DNA of 64,000 bases from Mycolicibacterium rhodesiae (GCF_002086695.1 NZ_MVIH01000003.1:62001-126000); one strand, 5' to 3'; positions 51,954 through 63,390 are shown, numbered from the stretch's first letter. A program made the numbers and translations. The notes: generated from the letters alone by a model not told the origin.

Positions 51954-53560
51954 GCGGGCAGCTGGTGAACCTGTTACGCGCTGTCGCGGTGCTGCAACGG
52001 CGACGCATGATCAACCTGGCCAATCCTGCCGAGTTGGTAACTGCGGCAAAGGCTCTGCGGCACTATGGTTCGTTCGGCGGGTTGGTCACCTACACCGCCG
52101 CGCGTCACGGGGACTCGCCTGCGCTGACCGACGATCGCGGAACACTGACCTTCCGCGAACTCGACCAGCTGTCGAATGCCGTGGCACGGGTCTTGGTCGA
52201 CCTCCGGCTCGGAGGCGGTTCGACCATCGGCTTGCTCAACCGCAGCCACCGCGGTGTGATGGTCGGCCTGGCCGCCGCGGGAAAGGCCGGCGTGCGAACG
52301 GTTCTGCTGAACACCGGGTTCGCCGGCCCCCAGTTGCGCGACGTATGCGTGCGCGAACGGGTCAGCCTCGTGCTGGCCGATCAGGAGTTCTCGGACGCGT
52401 TCGCCGCGCTGTCGGATGGCGTGGACGTGCTGCTGAACTGGGCCGATGAAGCGCCCACTCGTCCCACCCTCGACGACCTGGCGTCGAGCCGGTCCGCCGA
52501 CCCGATGCCGTATCCACCCCGTCCCGGCGGCGTGGTGTTGTTGACCAGCGGGACCACCGGCACTCCCAAGGGTGCCCCGCGCGACCGGATCAGCCCGGTG
52601 CAGTCCGCTCAACTTCTTGACCGCATCCCCTGGCCGGCAAACGGCTGTTATGTCGTCGCCGCGCCACTCTTCCACGCCACGGGGTTGGCAACGACCACAG
52701 TCGGTTTGGCTTTGGGCAATCACATCGTGCTGTCCAGGAGGTTCGATCCTCTGACTGCTCTCGCCGCGATCGAGCAGCACCGAGCCGGTGCCATCGTCCT
52801 GGTACCGACCATGCTCAGCAGGATCCTCGACCTCGGACCGGACATCATCGGCCGGTACGACACCTCGTCACTGCGGGTGATTTTCGCGGCCGGGTCCGCG
52901 CTTTCCCCTCAAGTGTGCCGTCGCACATCAGAGGCGTTCGGCGACGTGCTTTACAACCTCTACGGCTCGACAGAAGTCGCCACCGCCGCGGTGGCCACGC
53001 CCGGGGAGCTGCGCGCTGCGCCGGGCACGGTCGGTCGACCTCCTGTCGGATGCCGTATCGCGGCCTACGACGCGAACGACCGTCTGATCACCCGCCCGGG
53101 GCAGAGCGGAACGCTGTATGTGTCGAGCGGCCTGAGCTTTTCGGGATATACCGACGGCGGCAGCAAGAAGGTCATCGACGGGCTGTTGTCCTCTGGCGAC
53201 ACTGGACATTTCGACGATCAGGGCCTGTGGTTTGTCGACGGGCGCGACGACGACATGATCGTTTCCGGGGGCGAGAACGTCTACCCGGTAGAGGTGGAGA
53301 ACCTACTCAGTGAGCATCCCTCCGTTGCCGAGGCCGCGGTCGTCGGAATGCCTGACGACGACTTCGGTCAACGTCTGTGTGCCTATGTCGTGGTCAGGGA
53401 CGGTGCCGGCCTTGGTGCCGACGACGTCAAGGACTACGTTCGGAATAGGTTGGCCCGCCACAAGATACCGCGAGACGTGGTCTTCGTCGATGCGTTACCG
53501 CGGAACGAGACCGGCAAGGTGCTCAAGAAACTCTTGATGGCTGGGCGGCAGAGTGACTGA
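51950..53560 (+). CDS. Acyl-CoA synthetase (FadD-type AMP ligase)
   Basis: 536 residues. P-loop TSGTTGTPKGA, YGSTE, the SGDTGHFD and GRDDDMIVSGGENVYPVEVE blocks and the catalytic Lys in NETGKVLKK are present. It activates a carboxylate to an acyl-adenylate and then acyl-CoA. The N-terminal ~45 residues (RRRMINLANPAELVTAAKAL) are longer than in minimal ligases, as in some mycobacterial FadD12-like proteins. In this operon it would supply the CoA ester for the FadE and MaoC steps. It overlaps the aldehyde dehydrogenase start by 8 nt. Confidence 0.92.
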   Translation: MSGQLVNLLRAVAVLQRRRMINLANPAELVTAAKALRHYGSFGGLVTYTAARHGDSPALTDDRGTLTFRELDQLSNAVARVLVDLRLGGGSTIGLLNRSHRGVMVGLAAAGKAGVRTVLLNTGFAGPQLRDVCVRERVSLVLADQEFSDAFAALSDGVDVLLNWADEAPTRPTLDDLASSRSADPMPYPPRPGGVVLLTSGTTGTPKGAPRDRISPVQSAQLLDRIPWPANGCYVVAAPLFHATGLATTTVGLALGNHIVLSRRFDPLTALAAIEQHRAGAIVLVPTMLSRILDLGPDIIGRYDTSSLRVIFAAGSALSPQVCRRTSEAFGDVLYNLYGSTEVATAAVATPGELRAAPGTVGRPPVGCRIAAYDANDRLITRPGQSGTLYVSSGLSFSGYTDGGSKKVIDGLLSSGDTGHFDDQGLWFVDGRDDDMIVSGGENVYPVEVENLLSEHPSVAEAAVVGMPDDDFGQRLCAYVVVRDGAGLGADDVKDYVRNRLARHKIPRDVVFVDALPRNETGKVLKKLLMAGRQSD

Positions 53561-54950
53561 CACGGTCACGTCGGTGAGCGCGGTCGTCGCACAATTACGG
53601 GACAGCCAACGGCGCTGGGCGGCACTGCCGGTCTCGGACCGGACGCGGTGGTTGTCGGAGTATCGGGACTGGCTGTGGGACAACCAGTCCCGACTTGAAC
53701 GTCTGCTGATGCAGGAGACCGGCAAGCCGCCCGCCGAGGCGGGGTTGGAAGTTCCCTACGTCATCGAGGCGATCAACTATCACAGCAAGCGGGCGCCGCG
53801 GCTGCTGGCCGAGCGCCGTCCGAGTCCACACGGGTTGCTGGCAATCACCAAGCGCCAGCTGATCGTTCAGCGACCGTATCCGGTGGTCGGCGTCATCACA
53901 CCGTGGAACTTCCCGGTGGGACTGTCACTTCTGGATGCGGTGCCCGCGCTGTTGGCCGGCTGCGCTGTCGTTGTCAAGCCGTCGGAGCTGGCTCCGTCGG
54001 CGGTGTCGGCCGCGGTGGACGGCTGGGCCGCCATCGGCGCACCGCCGGTGCTCGACGTGGTGTGCGGCGACGGCAGGCACGGCGCGGCGGTAGCCGCCAC
54101 CGTCGACTTCATCCAGTTCACCGGTTCCGCGCGCACAGGACGAGCCATCGCGAGGGTGGCCGCGGAGCGCTTGGTGCCCTGCGCACTGGAACTCGGCGGC
54201 AAGGACGCCATGATCGTGCTCGACGACGCCGATGTGCCGCGGGCGGCCAACGCCGCGGTGTGGGGTGCGATGGCCAATTACGGCCAGATGTGTGTCTCCG
54301 TCGAACGGGTCTACGTCGAATCGGCGGTCTACGACGAGTTCGTCGCTCGGGTTGTCGCCGAAGCGGGTCGGTTGCGCACCGGGATCGACATGGGCGGATT
54401 CACCAATCGGGCCCAAGGGGAAGTGGTGCGCCGACACCGTGATGACGCGATCGCCCGCGGCGCAACCGAGTTGATCGGCCATGGCGAAGGCCCAACGGTG
54501 CTCACCGATACCGACCACAACATGCTGTGCATGACGGAGGAGACCTTCGGACCGCTGCTGCCGATCGTGCGGGTGGACGATGAAGACGAGGCAGTGCGGC
54601 TGGCCAACGACTCCCGTTACGGCCTGTCGGCCGTGGTGTTCAGCGGTGACGCGCGCCGCGCCGAACGTATCGCGCGACGCATCGACGCGGGCGCGGTCAA
54701 TATCAACGATGTCTTCGCCAACTTGTTCACCTTGGCGTTGCCGCAGGCCGGGTGGAAAGAGTCCGGCCTGGGATCGCGGGGCGGCAGCGACGCGATCCTG
54801 AAGTTCTGCCGGCCGCAGGCGATCGTGGCCGCGCGAGTCGCGCCCGCCCGCGAACTCACCTGGTACCCGTACACGCCGCTGCGCCGAGCGATCATGCGCC
54901 GGGTTTCGCGGTTGATCGGCGCACGCGGGCTGCGGCGCCGGTTCGCATAG
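53553..54950 (+). CDS. Aldehyde dehydrogenase
   Basis: 465 residues. PWNFPVGLSLLDAVPALLAG, the catalytic Glu in ELGGKDAMIV and Cys in GQMCVSVERV (family position ~250) identify an NAD(P)-dependent ALDH. The C-terminus carries an extra basic tail (RRAIMRRVSRLIGARGLRRR) that could attach it to a membrane surface, as in fatty aldehyde dehydrogenases. GTG 53553 lies within the end of the ligase gene. It would produce the acid used by the ligase upstream. Confidence 0.92.
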   Translation: MTDTVTSVSAVVAQLRDSQRRWAALPVSDRTRWLSEYRDWLWDNQSRLERLLMQETGKPPAEAGLEVPYVIEAINYHSKRAPRLLAERRPSPHGLLAITKRQLIVQRPYPVVGVITPWNFPVGLSLLDAVPALLAGCAVVVKPSELAPSAVSAAVDGWAAIGAPPVLDVVCGDGRHGAAVAATVDFIQFTGSARTGRAIARVAAERLVPCALELGGKDAMIVLDDADVPRAANAAVWGAMANYGQMCVSVERVYVESAVYDEFVARVVAEAGRLRTGIDMGGFTNRAQGEVVRRHRDDAIARGATELIGHGEGPTVLTDTDHNMLCMTEETFGPLLPIVRVDDEDEAVRLANDSRYGLSAVVFSGDARRAERIARRIDAGAVNINDVFANLFTLALPQAGWKESGLGSRGGSDAILKFCRPQAIVAARVAPARELTWYPYTPLRRAIMRRVSRLIGARGLRRRFA

Positions 54951-54964
54951 AGGAGAGAGACGAC

Positions 54965-55798
54965 ATGGCAACAACGAACCTGAGGGATCGCGTCGTGGTG
55001 GTGACCGGCGGCGCCCGCGGAATCGGAGCGGCGACCGCGTCGGCGTTCGTCCGGGCCGGAGCCAAGGTGGCCATCGGCGACGTCGACGTCCAGCAGTCGG
55101 AGCTGACCGCAGCCGCGATCGGATGCTGGTGGGGCGAGGTCGACGTCACCGACCGTGCCAGCTTTGCGGCTTTCCTCGACTCCGTGACCGATGCCCTGGG
55201 TCCCCTCGACGTGTTGATCAACAATGCCGGGATCATGCCGGTGGCGCCTGCAGTGGATGAGACGGCCCAGTCAATCCAGCGTCAGCTCGCCATCAACGTT
55301 GCCGGGGTCATCTACGGAACCCAACTCGCGATGGAGCGGATGGCGTCGCGGCATTCCGGCCACGTGGTGAACGTCGCTTCGGCGGCGGCCAGGATGGGCT
55401 TTGGTGGTGTGTCGACGTACACCGCCACCAAATTCGCGGTCGCCGGCTTCACCGAGGCCGTCTCGCTCGAAGCCGCTGCAACCGGCATCACTTTCACCAC
55501 CGTCTACCCGGGCATGGTCAGGACTGAGCTTTCCGCGGGTCTGTCCGACCACTGGCTGATGCGGACGTGTGCTCCCGAGGTTGTCGGAGCTGCGATCGTG
55601 GAGGCGGTACGCCGCGGAAGGCGCTCGGTGTACGTGCCACGCAGGCTTGGCCCGCTGACTGCGGTCTACGGACTCTTGCCCGCCCGTGCGCGCGCTACGG
55701 CGATGGGGCTGCTCGGTGCCGACCACCGGATGCTCGAAGGAGACGGCGATGTCCGGCGGACGTACGACTCGCGGATCGAACAGTCCACCCGGCACTGA
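54965..55798 (+). CDS. Short-chain dehydrogenase/reductase
   Basis: 277 residues. TGGARGIGAATASAFVRAGA, NNAGIMPV, the Ser in NVASAAARMG and YTATK are complete. The subgroup resembles actinobacterial SDRs that oxidise secondary or primary alcohols next to aldehyde dehydrogenases. GAGGAGAG lies just upstream of ATG 54965. It is the last gene of the operon, and a hairpin at 55886-55920 follows. It may form the first catabolic step, alcohol to aldehyde or ketone, with the ALDH. Confidence 0.9.
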   Translation: MATTNLRDRVVVVTGGARGIGAATASAFVRAGAKVAIGDVDVQQSELTAAAIGCWWGEVDVTDRASFAAFLDSVTDALGPLDVLINNAGIMPVAPAVDETAQSIQRQLAINVAGVIYGTQLAMERMASRHSGHVVNVASAAARMGFGGVSTYTATKFAVAGFTEAVSLEAAATGITFTTVYPGMVRTELSAGLSDHWLMRTCAPEVVGAAIVEAVRRGRRSVYVPRRLGPLTAVYGLLPARARATAMGLLGADHRMLEGDGDVRRTYDSRIEQSTRH

Positions 55799-55885
55799 CG
55801 CAACGGGAAATTTCTTGCCAAGTCGCTGCCCGGCGTTCGCTTTCGTGGATAAGTTGAGACTGCCAATCCGGGGGATGGACCGAGC

Positions 55886-55920
55886 CGGGGGGCAACGACG
55901 GAGGGGATCGCTGCCCCCCG
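55886..55920. terminator. GC-rich hairpin ending the catabolic operon
   Basis: CGGGGGGCA (55886-55894) pairs perfectly with TGCCCCCCG (55912-55920) across a 17-nt loop, then TCTTGGT. It lies between the operon's last SDR and the convergent site-2 protease gene. The rest of the 137-bp gap shows nothing else. Confidence 0.7.
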
Positions 55921-55935
55921 TCTTGGTGCCTGAGA

Positions 55936-56715
55936 TCAGATCCAGGCGGACCAGAACCGGGTCAGTTGAGACCCGATGGACGCCAGGCCGCCGGGCACTC
56001 CGGAGAGGTCGAAGAACCAGAACACCGCCGAGAAGAACCATTGGTTCATGGCCGGGGCCAGCAGCAGAACCAGCAGGAACAAAAACCCGAACTGCTTGGC
56101 CGGGGCCACCGCGCGTTGTGTTTCGGGACTCAGGTGGGGCTCGAGCGCGCCGTAGCCGTCCAGACCCGGAATCGGCAGCAGGTTGAGCAGCAAGGCGGTG
56201 ATCTGCAGGAAGCCCAGGAACGCCACCGCTGACCAGAACACGCCGTGGGCGGGGTCGTAGAACATCCGGGTGGCCACGAGCAGTACGACGGCCAGAAGCA
56301 GATTGGCTGCCGGCCCGGCCAAGCTGACCATGGTGCGCTGTCGCGGCGTCATGAAGAAGGTGCGGACATAGACCGCGCCGCCCGGCAGCCCGATGCCGCC
56401 CAGCGCTATGAACAGCAGTGGAAGAGCCAGCGACAGCAGCGGACTGGTGTACTTCAGTGGGTTGAGGGTGAGGTAGCCGCGGATCGCGACGTCATGGTCA
56501 CCGAAGCGCCAGGCCGTGTACGCGTGGCCGAACTCGTGCAGGCACAGCGAGACCACCCAGCCGGCGATGACGAAGATGAACACCCCGACGTAGGCCAGCG
56601 GCCGCACGGTTTCGGCGGCCAGCCAGGCCAGCACTCCGCCGGCAACCGTGATCGCGACGATCACCAGGAAGACGGGGCTGGGCCGCACCGATTGGCGCAG
56701 CGGTCGAACGCTCAC
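55936..56715 (-). CDS. Site-2 protease-like M50 membrane metalloprotease (Rv0359-type)
   Basis: 259 residues with about six membrane helices. Zinc motif LHEFGHAY (HExxH) in a helix and the third ligand region LLPIPGLDGYGALEP (NPDG-like, PxPGLDG) are both present, so the protease active site looks intact. M50 proteases cleave membrane-spanning substrates within the bilayer; the target is unknown. It ends 16 nt after the operon hairpin and is followed upstream by the Rv0358-like gene, as in M. tuberculosis. Confidence 0.9.
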   Translation of the reverse strand: MSVRPLRQSVRPSPVFLVIVAITVAGGVLAWLAAETVRPLAYVGVFIFVIAGWVVSLCLHEFGHAYTAWRFGDHDVAIRGYLTLNPLKYTSPLLSLALPLLFIALGGIGLPGGAVYVRTFFMTPRQRTMVSLAGPAANLLLAVVLLVATRMFYDPAHGVFWSAVAFLGFLQITALLLNLLPIPGLDGYGALEPHLSPETQRAVAPAKQFGFLFLLVLLLAPAMNQWFFSAVFWFFDLSGVPGGLASIGSQLTRFWSAWI

Positions 56716-56753
56716 CTCACGAAACTACCGGAGACACCGCCGCGACCTGGTCC

Positions 56754-57362
56754 TTACGAGACCCGCAGCCACCCCGTCGTGTGCCGGTAGAAGGCTGAGC
56801 GCTTCACCTCTCGCGGCATCAGGGACCCGTCGCGCACCACCCGGGCGCCGGTGGTGCCGAGCTGGACGGCGCGTCCGGTCAGCCAGCGCCGCGGACGCAT
56901 CCGGCCGGTCAAAGCCGCCGCCCGCAGGCCGGGCATCGCGGTGATCGGCTCGACCCGCACCGCGGTCACCTCACCGTCGAAGAGCACCTGGTCATCGACG
57001 ACGGCTTCGCCCCGGATCACCCGTTCATCGCCGGGCGGCAGCCAGAACGCGGCGTCCACCACCGCCGTTCCGGTCTCGTCGCGGATCAACGGAATACGTT
57101 GTGCCACACCGGTCAACGCTCGCCGGGCGCCGCGCCACCGGGACACCCTGGCGACCTCCACGTCGAGGCGCTCGAGGCGCATCAGCCGGGTCAGCACCGC
57201 CGCCAGGTCGGCTGTCGAACCCACCACGATCACCCGCGAGGCCCCCGCGACGGCGGCATCGATTTCGGCCGGATCGTCACCGTCGCGGTGCTCCAGGGAG
57301 GCCAGCGCGCGGGGCAGCCGGCGGCCCCCGAAACGCAACACGGTGATCGTGGTGTTGGTCAA
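56754..57362 (-). CDS. Conserved hypothetical protein (Rv0358-type)
   Basis: About 202 residues. A Rossmann-like start (TITVLRFGGRRLP, VIVVGSTADLAAVLTRLMRL) is followed by a beta-rich domain (VDDQVLFDGEVTAVRVEPI) that resembles diacylglycerol/lipid kinase-like or YegS-like folds only loosely. It has no known function and lies divergent from purA, matching M. tuberculosis. The start is uncertain: TTG 57360-57362 has GAGGAG at a good distance, while GTG 57366-57368 overlaps that site. I chose the TTG. Confidence 0.65.
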   Translation of the reverse strand: MTNTTITVLRFGGRRLPRALASLEHRDGDDPAEIDAAVAGASRVIVVGSTADLAAVLTRLMRLERLDVEVARVSRWRGARRALTGVAQRIPLIRDETGTAVVDAAFWLPPGDERVIRGEAVVDDQVLFDGEVTAVRVEPITAMPGLRAAALTGRMRPRRWLTGRAVQLGTTGARVVRDGSLMPREVKRSAFYRHTTGWLRVS

Positions 57363-57395
57363 CGACACTCCTCGTGCTGCGCTCCGATAGGGTAG

Positions 57396-59362
<1,967 letters not shown>

Positions 59363-59369
59363 CGTCTGT

Positions 59370-59382
59370 CACGATAATCGTG
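59370..59382. promoter_or_regulatory. Perfect palindrome CACGAT-A-ATCGTG
   Basis: A 13-bp palindrome containing a GATAAT hexamer directly before the membrane-protein start. It may be an operator or a promoter-embedded regulatory site; no regulator is adjacent. Confidence 0.35.
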
Positions 59383-60086
59383 TGGCCGGCTCCAACATTG
59401 ACACCAAGCGCTCGTCAACCCTGAAAAGCCTGACCACGCCGCGGGCTGCCGCGGCGGCCGGGGTCGCGTTCGCGTTGTTGTTCGGCGCCAACCTGATCCT
59501 GATCCGCTCGTCGCTACCCGAGGGGGCGCAGCCCGGGTCGCAGTGGCTGGACGCCGCCAGCGGCAAGATGAAGATCGCGGCGGTTCTGATGCCATTCGCG
59601 GGGATCAGTTTCCTGTGGTTCATCGGCGTGGTGCGCGACGGCCTTGGCCGGCTCGAAGACCGGTTCTTCGGCACGGTGTTCCTCGGCAGCGGACTGCTGT
59701 TCCTGGCCATGATGTTCGTGACGAGCGCGATCGGAGCGGGGCTGGCAGCGGGCAACAGTGCGCTCGGCCACGATCTGCTCGGCAACAGCGAGGTGGCGCT
59801 GTTCGGGCAGATGGTGGTGCTGACCCTGTCGAAGACCTATGCGCTACGGATGGCCGCGGTGTTCATGATCTCGCTGGCGACGATCTGGTTGCGCACCCGC
59901 CTGATGCCGCGGTGGCTGGTGTATGTCAGCTATCTGCTCGCGGCGGCGTTGTTGATCGCCAGTGATGTCAGCATGTGGCTCACCTTGAGCTTCCCGATCT
60001 GGGTGTTGGTGGTGAGCGTTCTTCTGCTCGCCCGCGCGGGCGTGTTCGAGGATCACCAGGCGACCGCCAGGGACCGCAGGCCGTAG
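59382..60086 (+). CDS. Integral membrane protein of unknown function
   Basis: 234 residues with about six membrane helices (e.g. AAGVAFALLFGANLILI, IAAVLMPFAGISFLWFIGV, WLTLSFPIWVLVVSVLLLA). No motif or family recognised. The GTG start at 59382 sits on the right edge of a 13-bp palindrome (59370-59382). Its 3' end overlaps the convergent P450 gene by 34 nt, which is unusual. Confidence 0.75.
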   Translation: MAGSNIDTKRSSTLKSLTTPRAAAAAGVAFALLFGANLILIRSSLPEGAQPGSQWLDAASGKMKIAAVLMPFAGISFLWFIGVVRDGLGRLEDRFFGTVFLGSGLLFLAMMFVTSAIGAGLAAGNSALGHDLLGNSEVALFGQMVVLTLSKTYALRMAAVFMISLATIWLRTRLMPRWLVYVSYLLAAALLIASDVSMWLTLSFPIWVLVVSVLLLARAGVFEDHQATARDRRP

Positions 60087-61258
60087 ATGAAGTGGAACGG
60101 CTTGAACTCGATCTCGTCGAACGGCTCGGCGCAGGCCAGTGCCGGGAAGCGCCGCAGCAGTGCCGGGAACGCGATGCGCATCTCCATCCGGGCCAGCGGC
60201 GCGCCCAGGCAATGGTGCACCCCATGACCGAATGCCAAGTGGCTCACGATGTCTCGTCTGATGTTCAGCACGTCGGGATCGTCGACGAAGGCCGCGTCCC
60301 GGTTGCCGGACGCCAAGGACGCCAGCACCAGACTGCCGGCCGGGATCGCTACGCCTGCGACCTCGGTGTCGGTGGTGGCCAGGCGGGGGATGCTGCTGTG
60401 CACGATCGACAGCCAGCGCAGCAGTTCCTCGACGGCGGGGGCGACCGCGTCGGGGTCGTCACGGACCGCGGCGAGCTGTTCGGGGTGGCGCAACAACGCC
60501 AGGGTCCCCAATCCCAGCATGTTCGACGTGGTCTCGTGGCCGGCGAGCAGCAGCAGACCGGCGATGCCGATCAGTTCGTTGTCGCTCAGCTCGGTGCCGT
60601 GGTCACGCACCAGCATGCCGAGCATGTCCTCACCTGGCGCGCGTCGGGCCGCCGCGACCAGGGTGCCCATGTACTCGCGGCCCTGGCGCACCAGCTCCAG
60701 GCGTTCGGGAATCGGGATGGACAAATCAAGCTGACGGGCGCTGCGTCGCTGGAAATCCTCCCGGTCGGAATACGGCACGCCGAGCAGTTCACAGATGACC
60801 AGCGACGGAATCGGCAGGGCGAACTCGGCCACCAGATCGGCCGGCGCACCGGCAGTCTCGAGCGCATCCAGTCGTGACTCGACGATCTCGACGATGCGCG
60901 GTTCGAGCGCTTTCATCCGGCGCACGGTGAACTCACCGGTCAGCATCCGCCGCAATCGGGTGTGCTGGGGTGGATCGAGGGCGAGCAGGTTGCCTGCGCG
61001 GGCGGTGGCCTGTTCCTCCTCGGGCACCCGCGGTGCACCGGGCAGCACGAAGCCCGGTGGCCGTCCGTTGGCGAAGTGCTCGTGATCGGAGAGCACCGCC
61101 CGGACGTCGTCGTAGCGGGTGATCAGGTACACCTGCATGCCGAACGCGTTGACGGTGGTGACCACTCCGCTGCCGTCCCGGATGTCGCGCAGTTCCGGTG
61201 TGGGATCGAACCCGTTGCGCCGCATATGCAGTGGTGGCGGTGCGGCGGCAGATGTCAT
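60053..61258 (-). CDS. Cytochrome P450
   Basis: 401 residues. I-helix AGHETTSN, ExxR in EELLRW, and heme loop FGHGVHHCLGAPLARME place it in the bacterial class I soluble P450s of the CYP105/107-like type common in actinobacteria. It needs ferredoxin partners, none of which is adjacent. Start ATG 61256-61258 lies 9 nt after the MmpL stop, so it belongs to the MmpL operon. Substrate unknown; co-transcription with a lipid-type transporter suggests modification of an exported molecule. Confidence 0.94.
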   Translation of the reverse strand: MTSAAAPPPLHMRRNGFDPTPELRDIRDGSGVVTTVNAFGMQVYLITRYDDVRAVLSDHEHFANGRPPGFVLPGAPRVPEEEQATARAGNLLALDPPQHTRLRRMLTGEFTVRRMKALEPRIVEIVESRLDALETAGAPADLVAEFALPIPSLVICELLGVPYSDREDFQRRSARQLDLSIPIPERLELVRQGREYMGTLVAAARRAPGEDMLGMLVRDHGTELSDNELIGIAGLLLLAGHETTSNMLGLGTLALLRHPEQLAAVRDDPDAVAPAVEELLRWLSIVHSSIPRLATTDTEVAGVAIPAGSLVLASLASGNRDAAFVDDPDVLNIRRDIVSHLAFGHGVHHCLGAPLARMEMRIAFPALLRRFPALACAEPFDEIEFKPFHFIYGLRSLAVAW

Positions 61259-61267
61259 GCCACGACG

Positions 61268-63367
61268 TTACGCGCGTTCGGCGGGTTCGATCTCTGCGCG
61301 GGAGAACGCCGGCCACCAGATCGCCGGGCCGATCAGGGTGAACAGCGCCGGGATCACCACTGTACGAACCACGAAGGTGTCCAGCAGGATGCCCAGGCCG
61401 ACGATGATCCCCAGCTGGGTGAGCACGATCAGCGGCAGCACGCCCAGCACGGTGAACACCGCCGCCAGCACGATGCCGGCGCTGGTGATGACCGCGCCGG
61501 TCGCTGACACCGCCCGCACGATCCCGCCGCGGGTGCCGTGCTGTGGGGTCTCCTCGCGTGCCCGGGTGACCAGGAAGATCGTGTAGTCCACGCCAAGGGC
61601 GACCAGGAACAGGAAGGCGAACAGCGGGGTGGTGTTGTCCAGCGCGGGAAAGCCGAGCAGGTGCACGCTGACCCAGCCGCCAAGGCCGAGTGCGGCCATG
61701 GTGGACAGCACGGTGGCGGCGACCAGGATCAGCGGTGCCAGCGCAGCCCGCAGCAGGATGTACAGCACCGCGAGCACGACGATCAGGATCGCCGGGATCA
61801 CCACCCAGCGGTCGTGTACGGCTGCATTCTTGGCGTCCAGTGCCTGTGCATCAGATCCGCCGACGAGCGCGCCGGGATCGGCGCGGTGGACTGAATCACG
61901 AAGGGCAGCAATGGTATCGAACGAGGCCTCGGAGGCCGGCTCGGCGGCGAGCACGACCTGCCATTGACCGAGGCCGCTGGCCGAGTTGCCCGCCGGATTG
62001 ACCGAGATGACGCCCGGGGTGCTCCGGATGGCCGCCTCCAGCGCGACGCCGGCGTCGCTGCGACCGATGACCCGCGTCGGGTCGGTCAAGCCGCTGGGGA
62101 AGTGCGCCGACAGCGTCCGATAACCGGCCACCGAGTCGGCGCTGACCCGGAACTGGTCGATCTGGTTCAGCCCCACCGGGGTTGCCAGTAACCCGGTCGC
62201 CAGCACGATCAGCACCGCCGTGGAGGCGACGGTGACCCGGCCGGCATGGTTGGACACCCAGTCGGCGACCCGATGCCAGGCGCCGGTGGCGGTGATCTGT
62301 TCACCGCCGGGGCGAGGTATGAACGGCCAGAACAGCTTCGGGCCGAACAATGCCAGCAGCGGCGGAAGCATCAGCAGCACGAACACGGCCGCGACCACCA
62401 GCCCGGACGCCGCCTGGACGCCGAGGCTACGGGTGCTCGGCGACGACGCGAACAGCAGCGTCAGCAAGGCCAGCACCACCGTCGCGTTGCTGGCCGCGAT
62501 CGCAGGCCCGGCGAACCGGACCGCCGTGCGCAGCGCGGCACGGTGATCTCCGGTCGAACGCAATTCCTCCCGATAGCGCGAAATCAACAGCAGCGCATAG
62601 TTCGTCCCGGCGCCGAACACGAGCACGCTGGTGATGCCGGACGTCGAACCGTCGGCGGTCATGCCGGTGCCTTCGGCGATCGCCGAACCCAGCACCGCGG
62701 CCACCCGATCGGCGAACGCGATGACGAGAAGAGGAACCAGCCACAGCACCGGGGATCGGTAGGTGATGATCAACAGCAGCGCGACCACCGCGCCGGTGAC
62801 GGCCAGCAGCGTGATGTTCGCCCCGGAGAACGCATTCGCGATGTCGGCGCCGAATGCGGGTCCACCGGTGACGTTGGTTGTCAGGTCACCGGGCAGCCCC
62901 GACTTGGCGGCCTCTCGCAGCGATTTGACTTGATCGTTGAGTGCGAACCCGGACAGCGTGGAGTCGATCGGCACCGGCGCCAGAGCGGCCTTGCCGTCCT
63001 CGGACGCGGTGACCGGAATCGGGGGACCGCCCGTGCCGGTTTCGGCAACCATCCGCCCGCGGGCCGCGTCGGCGGCGGCCAGGTCGGCAGGGGTCAACGC
63101 CTCGCCGTCGGTGCGCGTGACGACGAGGATCACCGGCGCCGCCCCGCCACCCGGAAATTCCTTGAGCACCGCGGCGGCCTTGGCGGATTCCGCGCTGGGG
63201 GGAAGGGCGACCGGTGACTGATCGGCCGACGAGCCCTGCCCTATGACGCCCATCAATCCGCCGCCGATCACCGCGATGATCAGCGCCAACAGCCAGGAAA
63301 GTCGCTTGCTGACAAGCTCGCCGACGCGGTCCCAGACGGGTCGCCGGCCCTCGAGTCCTCGGTGCAT
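61268..63367 (-). CDS. MmpL-family (RND superfamily) transporter
   Basis: 699 residues with twelve predicted membrane helices: TM1 (~24-44), a periplasmic loop (~45-185), TM2-6 (~186-340), TM7 (~380-400), a second loop and TM8-12 (~520-690). The signature segments FGAGTNYALLLISRYREELR and LGVDYTIFLVTRAREE contain the Asp/Tyr pairs of the proton relay. Such pumps export lipids or drugs across the inner membrane. No MmpS gene is adjacent. Reading the minus strand, TATGTT (63374-63379) lies 6 nt from ATG 63367, a leaderless start. A MarR gene is divergent. Confidence 0.93.
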   Translation of the reverse strand: MHRGLEGRRPVWDRVGELVSKRLSWLLALIIAVIGGGLMGVIGQGSSADQSPVALPPSAESAKAAAVLKEFPGGGAAPVILVVTRTDGEALTPADLAAADAARGRMVAETGTGGPPIPVTASEDGKAALAPVPIDSTLSGFALNDQVKSLREAAKSGLPGDLTTNVTGGPAFGADIANAFSGANITLLAVTGAVVALLLIITYRSPVLWLVPLLVIAFADRVAAVLGSAIAEGTGMTADGSTSGITSVLVFGAGTNYALLLISRYREELRSTGDHRAALRTAVRFAGPAIAASNATVVLALLTLLFASSPSTRSLGVQAASGLVVAAVFVLLMLPPLLALFGPKLFWPFIPRPGGEQITATGAWHRVADWVSNHAGRVTVASTAVLIVLATGLLATPVGLNQIDQFRVSADSVAGYRTLSAHFPSGLTDPTRVIGRSDAGVALEAAIRSTPGVISVNPAGNSASGLGQWQVVLAAEPASEASFDTIAALRDSVHRADPGALVGGSDAQALDAKNAAVHDRWVVIPAILIVVLAVLYILLRAALAPLILVAATVLSTMAALGLGGWVSVHLLGFPALDNTTPLFAFLFLVALGVDYTIFLVTRAREETPQHGTRGGIVRAVSATGAVITSAGIVLAAVFTVLGVLPLIVLTQLGIIVGLGILLDTFVVRTVVIPALFTLIGPAIWWPAFSRAEIEPAERA

Positions 63368-63390
63368 GACCCCAACATAGCTTCAAATTC

